A DNA stretch of 64,000 nucleotides from Prunus persica (Eukaryota > Streptophyta > Magnoliopsida > Rosales > Rosaceae). A program made the translations under genes and the position numbers. Below, in pieces: positions 38,761 to 49,076 of this stretch. The stretch spans positions 21,588,264 through 21,652,263 of the forward strand of contig NC_034011.1 in NCBI RefSeq assembly GCF_000346465.2. Reading direction: 5' to 3'. How positions within the stretch are numbered: the first letter of the stretch is position 1; every line of letters starts with the position of its first letter. The notes under the pieces were generated by a model. The model saw only the letters and a program-made list of their open reading frames with translations, was not told where the DNA came from and ran no database searches.

Positions 38761-39128
38761 TCAACACTAATATGCAACATTTCTCATTTATTGCATCTTC
38801 TTCTATCAGATCTATAACCATAAGAAAAGACCAGTGTGGCTATTAAAGCACAAACAGGGAAAACAAGGAATGACACCAATGAAATAGAAAGAAACATATT
38901 ATACCACGACCACAACCAAAGTAGAAGTTGTACTCCCATCCAGATTCTGTGCCATAAGTGCTCCCAGGTGCAACTGATAAGCAAGCATTCAGTTCAGCTA
39001 ACATTAGTACAAACTCTACAGCCACATGTACCTAAGATAAGATCTACAACAATGTATTTCTTCGATATGAAAACTAGCCAGCATGGTGCAAGAGAGGTTA
39101 AGGAAACTTTGATGATTTGGTGAATCCC

Positions 39129-39251
39129 GTAGATCCCAAGAGTCATATGGCAAACTCCATAGATCCCAAGCCATGAATTTCAAAGGTATATATATATATG
39201 TAGATCCCAAGAGTCATATGGCAAACTCCATAGATCCCAAGCCATGAATTT

Positions 39252-39300
<49 letters not shown>
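39129..39300. repeat. 71-bp tandem duplication ending in a TA microsatellite
   Basis: Two nearly identical units start at 39129 and 39200 (GTAGATCCCAAGAGTCATAT onward). Each ends in a TA tract, short in the first and about 40 bp in the second (39259-39297). Within the unit, TAGATCCCAAG itself occurs twice. Confidence 0.85.
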
Positions 39301-39303
<3 letters not shown>

Positions 39304-39529
39304 CCTGAAATGCAAATATGACGAAGTCATGATTCTATGACCAAGACATTAGAGCACAAAGATAGTTAAGTTCATTCATTTGATATAGAAGTTTGAAGAA
39401 AATGCTATAACTTGAAAGATGGCTCAACCTTAGGCTCAGAATATCATGTCAACCAAGTCCAATTATCCAGCAACTTAGTTTATGAAAATGGAACCCAAAT
39501 CGTAATCAGCAGTACACCACTAGAAGTTT

Positions 39530-39945
39530 AATGAATAATGCAAGTCTCAGTGTTACGATCGTAGAGGTTCTGGTCGTTCATGCCTTCGATTGCGTCTTTC
39601 ATGGCCTTCTCGTTGCTGAAGGTGACGAAGCTAAAGCCAAAGCCCCTGGACATCCTGATCTCACAGTCGTTGATGATCTGGAAATACAAAAAGAAACCAA
39701 ATCAAATCAGATCCGTCCATCAAAACCAAAATGTCAGAGTATAATCAAACAAATACAAATAATAAACAAAAAGAAAAGGAATCGATCGATCTTCAATCTT
39801 TGGGAGAGAAAGATCAAGTAACATAGAGAAACAGAAGATCAAGCAGCAGAGAGAGAACATGCGTCAAATGGCCCTTCGATTTGATGATCTCACCGAACGG
39901 AGAAAAGGCCCTCTCCAATGCATCATTAGAATGATGAGGTTGAAC
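39530..39945 (-). pseudogene. Captured fragment of a GRP7-type glycine-rich RNA-binding protein gene
   Basis: The minus strand reads NDALERAFSPFGEIIKSK (about 39930-39877), then an intron-like gap ending TTCCAG, then IINDCEIRMSRGFGF and FVTFSNEKAMKDAIEGMN (about 39680-39560). This is the RRM with its RNP1 box. The gap sits at the usual intron position of GRP7 genes, but the donor is now GC-like. The N-terminal start and the glycine-rich tail are missing, so it is a broken genomic fragment. Confidence 0.8.
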
Positions 39946-40192
39946 AAAAACTGAAAATTTGGGTTGAAGATGAAGATGAGAGACTGGAGGTCGTGAAATG
40001 AAATTTGATATAGTGTTGATTAGAATTCCAATTTTATGTTAAAAGGGTAATAAAGGTATTTCGTCTTAATAATTAAAATAAAAAATACACAGCTGTCTGT
40101 TTTTGGGTTTATTTTGGGTGTGTTTATATACATTAAATAGTATAGGGTATTTTTATAGTTTTATGTCTAGGAATGGGTATTTAACTAATTCT

Positions 40193-41206
40193 GTAAAATA
40201 AATGAAAGTCAAATTCATAGCCTAGCCTATAGCCAAGCCCATTGGCCCAACTCTCCAATGTTAATCACACTTATCAAAGCATCATGGTGCTTTGTTTTTT
40301 CTTTTTTTTTGGACGAAATCATGGTGCTTTGTTTATAAACACTTCTATAGGAGTGTAGATTTTCAATGTGGGATTTTCACATAGGGCACCTCAAAAGATA
40401 GGCCTTCAGAGAAATCTATATTTTTATTGTTGGTGCAATATGAAATTATATTTAAAGCCCTTCAAAATCTCCGTGATACATCTATAAATGCCCTGCAAAG
40501 TCTCAGTGAGAAATTATAGTATGGAGGGCAGAGTTACGGTTTTGATGTTGACTTCCATTCTTATTAAATATAGGAACCAAATGAAAAAGATACCGCACAA
40601 ATTTTACCTTTCCTTAATAACGACCGGATGAGCTGGAAGGTTTACACCCCATGCCAATGGGCTGGTACAAACCAATACCTATAATTTTCCACGACGGGCT
40701 CTTGATGGTAATCCGATGCCTTCTTATGTTTTGAAAGCATATTTAAGAACAATTAAGAAAGTGACATCCCCCCCCCCCCCCCCCCAGTTATATCGCACCA
40801 GAGCTGATAACGTTGCTGGTGGTACGCAGAGAGTGACAAGCGTATGCACATCCCATGCAATTTTAAACGTTAATGTGAAACCATGAAATCTGACCTTCAA
40901 TCAACACCAAAACAAATCATTTCTATTGAATAATTAATTATAATATAAGTCTTAACACTGCCGTACAACATTTGCAGAATGCCGAACAAGAACGATACAG
41001 AGCGAAATGGCATCCTTTAATGGCCTGGATGTGAAATTCCTATATGTTATGACTATCCCATGCAGCCTGGACTCCTGGCGAGTGGAGAATGAAACCCCAA
41101 GAGTCACTCTAGAAAATCTACACTGTAGAAACTTCAATGAGAGCAATGATTATCAGGACACTTCAATCCTCTGTAATCTTGATACAGCAGGCGTCAAGAC
41201 ATACAA
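40193..41206. other. 3' flank of the plastidic glucose transporter
   Basis: The part from 40705 is the intact copy of the sequence duplicated at 33956-34433. It contains a C run of about 16 at 40770-40786 and should include the transporter 3' UTR. Nothing else is supported. Confidence 0.5.
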
Positions 41207-43545
41207 TCACTTGTCTCTAGACATGAAATCAGAGCTTAGTGACATTTCAATTTCCTCAAGGGAGCGGCCTTTAGTTTCAACTATGAAGTAGGTAGCAAAT
41301 ATTGCCGCCAACAAGGAGACTGCACCGAAGGTACCATAAACTGGAGCAACTCCAAATTTCTCCACTAAGTCGAGGAAAAATAGACCCACTAAGAAGTTGC
41401 AAACCTGAATTAAAAGTTACACATAAATATAACAAATAGCACCAAATGCAAACTATCATACAAAAAATACGTGTGGAAATAATTGGGTAGCTCTCAGCCA
41501 TGACGACATATCAATTGAAAATTGGAAATATAGCAACTATTGTACTTAATCAATCACAGAACAAAAAGATAAAATAACAGTTATTTTAAATAATTAACCA
41601 AGGAAAAAAACTCAAGGGCTTACCCAATGAGCAGAAAAACTGAATCCCATAATCTTCCCACGTGACCGGTTGCTGCTAAGTTCGGGTATGATAAGACCAG
41701 TAACTGGGCCAGCACCTATTGCAAAGGTGAATATGTACCTACGAAATCATGTGAGGAGAAAGAACATCAACAGAATAAGCACAATATGTGTCTGCTTAAC
41801 AGAAAGCATAAATAGAGAATTCGAACATCAGCAAATCTTTATGGTATTTGGTGGTGTTAGCCGTCCTGATAATGAAAAGCATTACCCTCCATCCCAAAAG
41901 AAAGAGTAAGAACAAATGACATTTTTTTGTTAAAGAGGGGCTACCGGTTTATTGCAACTGTAATATGTGAAATCTTACATGCTGCAGAGAGAACAAATGC
42001 TTACATGACAGTTCCCAGTATTGATAAGTTGTCACTTAGTTGCTCATCTAATGGAAAACTGATAGCACATACCACAAGAAACATTGAAACTGCCTGCACA
42101 TAGACAGAATTTCTTAGTCGGACATGTCCTTGCTAAATAAAATATATGCATTAATAAATACATTTGATTGATATTTTCCATGTTTGCATTTTCAAACTCA
42201 TGAACAGAGAGTTGCCCTCCTTTGTTCAATGTATGCAACAGCGACATCACGCTCACAAAGACACCAGCACTATATGCATAGTAATGTTCTATTCGTCTCC
42301 AAGAATTAATTCCTAGTACAGCTCACCATTCCTAAGTAACTTCCAATCAAGAGCTTCAGCCTCCCTTGCTTATCAATCAAGTACAAAGCACAAAGTGCCC
42401 CTGAATGATCACAATTGATGTGAATGAGAGGTTGATCAAGAAACATTTTTCATTTTACAAACATAGACTATCTCAAACCTGCAAAGTTGGTAACTCCAAT
42501 AAGCAAGCTTGCCAAAGCACTATTTGTGATTCCGACATCTTGAAAAGTCAATGATGAAAAGTAAAGAACTCCATTTATACCCGCAAACTGTTGAAGTACA
42601 AAAAGGGAACCACCAATGAATGCGACTGCAACCATGAAAAAATCATTTCAGTCCACAAGTAAGAATTCCCAAGTTTGTGAAAATTGATTAAAAAAATACC
42701 TGCATATAATTAAGAGAGGCATATAACATCGACCAATCAAAGGAGTTCCTTATAATTTTTTTCATATTATTAATCACTCTTTGATTAAGATAAGGCAAGG
42801 TTTTCAAATTTAGTTCTGATGATTTTTCATGTGCAAAAGGCGACACTAAATGGCAACTGCTGCAAGTCTTATACAATGTTCAACACAAAGATGCCATTAC
42901 ATGCTAGCATCCTAAGTCCACCACCTTGATACAACCTCTAGAGTTTGGCTCCTTCAAAAGTTCCAACCAGCTGCTGTCCAAATCACTACCATCATTCTTG
43001 ATAACTGACTGAAATTCTTCAATTGCCTTTTCAACCTCAGATGCTCCCCACACATTTTTTATAACTGCTTTAGCATCGTTCAATCTCCCCACCTGCACAA
43101 ACAACATATTAAAGCTTCAGGAACAACACATTTGAAAATAAAACGCCATAATTTCTACCATAAAAGATAAAAATCTTACCTTGCATAGCCAACGGGGGCT
43201 ATCTACAGCAAACTGCATTCCAAGAGCGAGGATAAAACCAGGGATACTTGCAATATAAAGCATCGTCCTCCACCTAAACAAGATATGCCAAAATATTAGT
43301 CGACACTTGACAGGTTCAGAGATTAAATTTATGCTTGATACACTAAATGTTCCAATAATTGCAAGAAATAATAATTTGTTCTTCAAAAATCCGTACATAA
43401 GCAAATTCCATATGTATCACTCTTTGTGGAAGGAAGCAGAATTGTGTACACTCTCTTGAAACCCAACTATTTCTGGCTCCTTTATCCCAGTATCTCTCAG
43501 AAACTTTGTTCATTGTTTTGAAGGCTATTAATGTCTGATATATAG

Positions 43546-43595
<50 letters not shown>

Positions 43596-45253
43596 ACTTG
43601 TCATTCAAGTCATAGACACAAACCAGAAAAAATAAGTCAACAGAATCTTACCAGTGTGGATCACTTTCAGAGGGAATGCCAAGAAACAGTGATGAAATAA
43701 TCCCGAGACATGTGCCAATTTGACACAAAGTTCCCAATGAACCCCTATATTTTGTTGGAGCAATCTGCAAGGTATACAATAGGAATAGATGAGTAAACTT
43801 CTCTTCAGATACATAGTGGATATAATGCAGAGGAAAAGTATGACATAGCATAACCTTCAATATCTCAATCTCAAACAGAGGGCATGAAATCCAAGTTAAC
43901 CGGTCAAACAAGTTATGAATCTAGTGCGTACTAATTTGGGACTGTATTGGTGGCTTGGTGGTAAAGCTCAATGAGCACTTACTGAAGGTTCAGCAAAGTC
44001 TATATGCTAGTAGTGCGAATTACCAGAATGAAGTAGTTTGGTCAACTTACATAACTTTCTCCCAGAATTCTACATATGTCATACTTGATCATCATCCATA
44101 TCGACCAGAACCAATGGTTTGCAAATACAATTTGACAACAAGTTAACTATCCCACCCGCCCCTCTTATCTAATAGCCTCTACAAATGGAAGATCAACAAT
44201 GGCAGTAGCAGAATACTTGGTTTTAGCTACATAGCATTATTGTATTGGAAATTTGCATGACCATTGTACGAAGTATGCAAAGACAACCCATACCTCTGAG
44301 ATATAGATTGGAACAAGAACAGTATTAACACCTATGCCAAGGCCAACAAGAAATCTGCCCAAAATTACTTCATCCAAGGAATGAGCTTGTGCACTGTCAC
44401 AAAATGAAAGGAACCCATCATCAAAAAACCGTAAGTGAACAACACCAATACAATACATTGTTGTGTACCAACAAGGACACAATGTTGAACATGGAAAACT
44501 GCCAAAGTCCTAATTCGAATGGTAAAGTTAAAATTACCTTATCAATGCACCCAGAATCAGAGGAATTGTAGCAATTTGAAAGGTCCTCCTACAGCCAAGT
44601 TTATCAACTATAAAACCGCAGCCTACGCTTCCGAGGAAGGCACCAACAATGAATATGCTCACTACAAGTCCCTCAAGAATCGAGTTTCCTTCAAAACCCA
44701 GTTCGCGGGCAATTGAAACAATAGGACCATTCATCACTCTGCCGAAAAAAAAAAAAAAACCACACCAACTCAAAACTAATCAGAAAGCTGAATGCTTTGC
44801 TTGTAATTGCAAGTTACAGAGACAGAGACTCACCCAATGTGATAACCAAAGAGAAAATTGGACATGAAAGCTATAAACACGTGAGGAAAAGCAGGTAACC
44901 ATCCCAAATCAAAACCTTCACCTTTCTCTTGTCCTACCCTTAATTTCTCACTATCTGCAATATTTTATATCATTAATTCCAAAAACTATAATAATTACTG
45001 TGAATATTCTAATTATCATAATATGAATTGCATGAGTTGAGAATAGATTACCTGGTTTCTGAGTCTCTAACTCGGGGAGCTGCTTCTTCACCGCCGACAC
45101 TTTGTGATTGTTCAGGCGAAGCCGGATACCGAAAGCTCCGAAACGAAACGATTTCGGTTTCGTAAGATACTGACACACGAGTTTCGGGTTTGGACGGGCG
45201 GTAAAGATCATCGGAACCGGGCCGGCCGGTGGGGGTACTGTAGCCACCCACAT
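41207..45253 (-). CDS. Plastidic glucose transporter 1-like sugar carrier (MFS)
   Basis: Twelve exons: 45253-45052, 44954-44834, 44738-44538, 44393-44294, 43764-43652, 43273-43180, 43092-42936, 42625-42479, 42400-42327, 42093-42005, 41738-41624 and 41404-41207; 536 residues, every junction in phase. The N-terminal 60 or so residues are rich in Pro, Arg, Lys and Ser and low in acidic residues, as in a chloroplast transit peptide. Twelve membrane segments follow, with sugar-transporter signatures DKLGCRRT, GRFLVGLGIGVNTVLVPIYI, APTKYRGSLGTLCQIGT, SPRWLCK, LFVLQQFAGINGVLYFSS and VETKGRSLEEIE near the end. Family members move glucose across the plastid inner envelope, for example after starch breakdown. 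It resembles Arabidopsis At1g05030 (recall). Intron 5 holds a CT microsatellite. Part of its 3' end is duplicated 6.8 kb away. Confidence 0.92.
43547..43592. repeat. (CT)n microsatellite in a transporter intron
   Basis: About 23 CT units in intron 5 of the plastidic glucose transporter gene (purine-rich on the coding strand). Confidence 0.9.
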
Positions 45254-45849
45254 CGGTTCACTGTGAGCAGGTTGAGACGAAGTTCATTTCTCGAGGAACG
45301 CGATCATCGAGATGATTTCAGAAGAAATATTTTGTTAATGCCACATGCACAGCATGTGATCCACAGGAGGAATAAGCGCGGGGGCGGGACCCACAACAGA
45401 AATTTGCTTCGTCAGCCAGCAAGTGCCATGTGTCCCCTCAGCTTCGGAGGGATAAATACAGGGGCCCATCAATCAACCCATTTTATTGATTGAATGAATT
45501 GACTTACTGATTTTTTTTTCCCGTCTGGGCTTTGTATTTGTATTTTAATTGGGTCCTGATTAGCATAGTAACCCAAGCTCAGCCCATTAATCAACTAAAT
45601 AAGTTGAGCCACACTCGGCCTCAACTGAATTTTGTCTAGCGAGTCCCATTTTATATGAATTGTAAAATGTGCCATGATGATAAATTCTTGTACAAATGGT
45701 TACTCAGACACTCTGTGGTGTGTTCAATTTTCCATTATGGCAATATATCTGACCAAATACATGTACCAATTTGCCTATCAAATTCAGCGTGCCTACAAAA
45801 TGGAATGGACAATGGTTTACTAACTTACTAGGTTATATTTCATGGACTA

Positions 45850-46602
45850 CTAAGAGTCCGTTTGATAACCATTTTAATTTTTATAAATTGAAAACTTGTT
45901 TGATAACTCATTTTATTTTATTTATAAATAAAAAAACTAAAAACTGAACAAAAGTTGTTTGGTAACTTATTTAAGTTTTCAGTTTTATGTGAAATTTGGA
46001 TTTTTTTTTTTGTGTGGTCAAATTGTGAATTTGAGATTATAAAATGAAAGTGTATGTTACAAAGAGTTTGTAGTAATTTTCTGAGATTATTTTGGAATTA
46101 GGATGATTTTTCAATGAATTTTGGATATGGAGTTCCCGAGACTTGAATTGGGTATGTGGCCAAACGCAAGAATCGAGTAGGCAAGTCCAAGTCAGGAGGT
46201 CCCAAATATCAAGTTTTGGTAAATGGAGTGCATTTTATGTGTGGTGATGTAAAATTAAAGAATGAAATAGAAGCCACCCAAAAAAAAAATGAAAACAAAA
46301 ACTGAAAAATACATTCAAGTTTTAAAAAAATAAGGGTCATGCTAGGGAGACCAACTTTAGATACCAACTTGTGTATCAACTCTCTAATAGAGGTGGAGCC
46401 CACCAATACAATGGGTCTCATACTCTATTAGAGAGTTGGTACACAAGTTGGTATCTAAAGTTGGTCTCCCTAGCATTTTTCGTGATTTTGAAAACTATAT
46501 TTAACTTCTTTGAAAACTGAAAAATGAAATATGTTACCAAACATTTTTTCAAAAAAAAAAATTGAAAATGAAAATGAAATAGTTATCAAATAACCCGTAA
46601 GC
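45850..46602. mobile_element. MITE with terminal inverted repeats, host of a nested element
   Basis: The left end reads GTCCGTTTGATAACCATTT and the right end is its approximate complement (AAATAGTTATCAAATAACCCG). Subterminal A/T-rich motifs such as TTTGATAAC and GTTACCAAAC recur. The type resembles hAT-like MITEs. It carries no gene and is interrupted by the palindrome at 46339-46476. Confidence 0.6.
46339..46476. mobile_element. Near-perfect foldback MITE nested in another MITE
   Basis: Two 54-bp arms (46339-46392 and 46423-46476) are inverted copies with a single mismatch, separated by a 30-bp loop. The ends read ATGCTAGGGAGACCAAC and its complement. Such a close match between arms suggests a young insertion or strong selection for pairing. 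Confidence 0.85.
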
Positions 46603-46807
46603 TTTTGGAGTGAATCACATTACATATAGTGTATTTTAATTTTCAAAAAAGGCTACCTGGGCTACAACCCATGACATCGTTTTGCTAGTTCCCCCCTTGA
46701 TTTTGCCAAATTTAACCTTGAACTCTCGTTCGAAATGCATAATTGATTAAACTATTACAATTAAATTGAATGATAGTCTAATACTTCAATTATAATTTAT
46801 AAACGAA

Positions 46808-47002
46808 ATATTTTTGCTCCCTACTTCAACCCAAGAGTATGCTCGCAACCCTTGTTAATACTTGACACATGTCCATAGACATAACCATAATTAACTTTTT
46901 ACTTTGATTTATGTAACCATGATTATATTTATAGACACATGTCAAGTGTTGAGAAAGGTTGTGAACATACACCTTGAGTTAAAGTTGTGAATAAAAATGC
47001 CC
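46808..47002. mobile_element. Foldback MITE-like element
   Basis: Outer arms of about 70 bp pair imperfectly: CTTGACACATGTCCATAGAC on the left against TATAGACACATGTCAAGTG on the right, and CTTCAACCCAAGAGTATG against CATACACCTTGAGTTAAAG. The loop is short and AT-rich. Confidence 0.6.
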
Positions 47003-48951
47003 CCAATTATATAACCTAACAAATTAGTTGAACAAACAAATGCAATTAAATTGAATAACGATGGATAACTACTTGAATCAACTTATCATAAGTGCTTAGC
47101 TCAAGATAACAAAAGTAAATATTTTAATTTTAGTCAATATAAATAGTCAAACAAGATACTATATGAAAGTAAATTAAAGTCAACTTATTTTAGCATAGTT
47201 GCGCCGGGAGGGGAGGGGAGGGAAGGGAAGGGGAGTCAAATAGAGTCATCACATCAGTGAAGAGAGTCTGACCAGTCATGAAAATGTACATTTCGAAAGA
47301 AACACAAAGGGTAAAAGTTATTGACTTTTCTTTCCAATGTTTTTTCTTTTAAAGACACGTTTCAATTGTTTTGGTGGGAAGTTTCGCATTTTTTGTGTTG
47401 AAGTTGAAATCAAATTTGTTCCGTCGCTCACTGTTTCCGTAATTTTCCCGCGTTGTCGGCGAGGAAACATGGCCAGGTCCACTGCGAGTCGGTGCTTCCA
47501 TTTGACCGGCTCAGCCGGTTTCGCTGTCGACACTCCACCAGTTCCACCGCAAAAAGAGGAGCCTGACCTGGGCACTGCACTCCCGTACGGTCCAACTTCT
47601 TACACGTGGAGGTTGCACCGACAACTAATCTACGGAGTCAAAACGCGGCCGTATCGCACATTATCCCACGAGAGCTAATGATCAAATTAGCAATTTAAGC
47701 ACTACCAGATTTCCGGAATTGCTCTGCTTTTTAGGAACACGCCCCTCCAGCCTGCCAGTTTATGGTTTCTGACGATAGCTTTCTTGTAAATAGTAATCAC
47801 TTTCCTTAATTTTGCTATTATTTGCAAGCTTTGCTACTAAACACCATGATTATGACATGATATGATACCATACAAAGACCACCACCATCATTCTTTATTG
47901 ATTGCTGTAATCAATAACAAAATCCATGTTCCTGCCTTTGTAGAAATATGTTTTTTTTCTTAATGAAATGATTCGATTTGTTATGTTGTCAAATTATTAA
48001 TCCGAACTCGAAATCAAATTGTGACCCGGTAAATTATTATCAACCTATGTGATGATGAAGATATAGTTATTTACAAGACAACATTGAGAAACCGGCCCAA
48101 AGCATTTATGAAGACAACTTGGCACCTCCCCTCCTCCTAGAGACCAAGATGTCCAGAACCCAGAATTATATACTTGGAAAGAAACTTCTAAGCTATACCC
48201 CATGGTCCTGCATCACCAGTATTTTACACCAAACAATTTATGCATGAATGTATGGATCTTACACAATCTAATCCTCTGATCCAAGCCATCTTTAGAAAAT
48301 TCATTGGCCTTTAAACCACCCTAACATACTTTTATGAGTATTCAATCATGTGTTGGGCTACTTAACCCAATGGTTCTCTACCTCTCTGTCAAAATTCCAC
48401 TACAATAATATGCCAATTTGGAGTAATTGTTCATGAATTTGTTGTCTATTAGCTCGATTTTTAGTTTATGTAGTCCTTCAAAATAAAATTTAAGGGAAAA
48501 AAAAAAACATTACCCTGGTACATTGGATGTACCATATATAGTTATACTTAGAATGAAATCATATATTTTTAAAGAAAAAAAAAGTTACATATTCAGACAA
48601 CAGAAGAATGAAATTAAATACGAATAAATAAAATATTATCACATCAATTTTGATCTAAAAAGTTAAGATAATAATGTAATTACTTCAAATGAAATACTGT
48701 CACATCAATCGAGATCTAACAAATTTTGATAATAAGTTGATGGCTTGAGTGCTATTACTCATTACATAAAGCCTTCCACAATCCATGCCCCTCTTCTTTG
48801 TATTTTGTATGCAGTACAAAAAGAGTGTCAAACCGTTGCAAAAATCACGCTTTGTGTTGTGCTGGACTAAAAAAGCCACTCTCATCTCATGTGAAAGTCC
48901 ACATGCACAGGACACCTATCACGCAATTTTAGTACACAAACAAAGTAGTTC

Positions 48952-48954
<3 letters not shown>

Positions 48955-48992
<38 letters not shown>

Positions 48993-49072
48993 TTCCCATT
49001 TCCCTTTCACTCTTTCACAACAAAAGGGTCTTTAGGAGAGGAGAGGGAGAGAGAGAGAGAGAGAGAGAGAGA
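48955..49072. repeat. Two (GA)n tracts in the GH9 5' leader
   Basis: GA repeats at 48955-48990 and 49036-49072 lie directly upstream of the GH9 start codon, the second ending only a few bases before the ATG. GA/CT tracts in leaders and core promoters are common in plants and bound by BBR/BPC factors. Confidence 0.85.
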
Positions 49073-49076
49073 TACA

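Larger units (their letters stand above)
36927..40192. mobile_element. TIR DNA transposon carrying gene fragments (Pack-MULE-like)
   Basis: The two ends are inverted copies of each other over about 80 bp: the left reads AATATACCC, GACATGAAATTATAAAAA, ACCCTATA and AAACACACCCAAAA; the complement of the right end reads AAATACCC, GACATAAAACTATAAAAA, ACCCTATA and AAACACACCCAAAA at matching spacing. Between them lie minisatellite DNA, fragments of a long-chain acyl-CoA synthetase and of a glycine-rich RNA-binding protein, and a coiled-coil-like fragment, all on the minus strand. No transposase frame is present, so it is non-autonomous. A 9-bp target duplication was not found by eye, so the Mutator assignment is inference. 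Confidence 0.65.
45254..49076. other. Intergenic between glucose transporter and GH9 genes
   Basis: Divergent spacer. The left 200 bases are the 5' side of the transporter. Three MITE-like elements, listed separately, fill 45850-47002. A G-rich purine run lies at 47208-47234. The open frames around 47318-47690 overlap on both strands and have no recognisable motif. The last kilobase should contain the GH9 promoter and leader. Confidence 0.4.

Noticed and set aside
38784..39025. Open frames on the minus strand with GSTYGTESGWEYNFYFGCG or similar
   Set aside because: Three overlapping frames are open and none matches a family I know. They lie inside the TIR element, so they may be another captured piece, but there is not enough to call it.
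47318..47690. Two overlapping open frames of 85 and 113 codons
   Set aside because: Opposite-strand shadows in a GC-richer patch with no recognisable motif.
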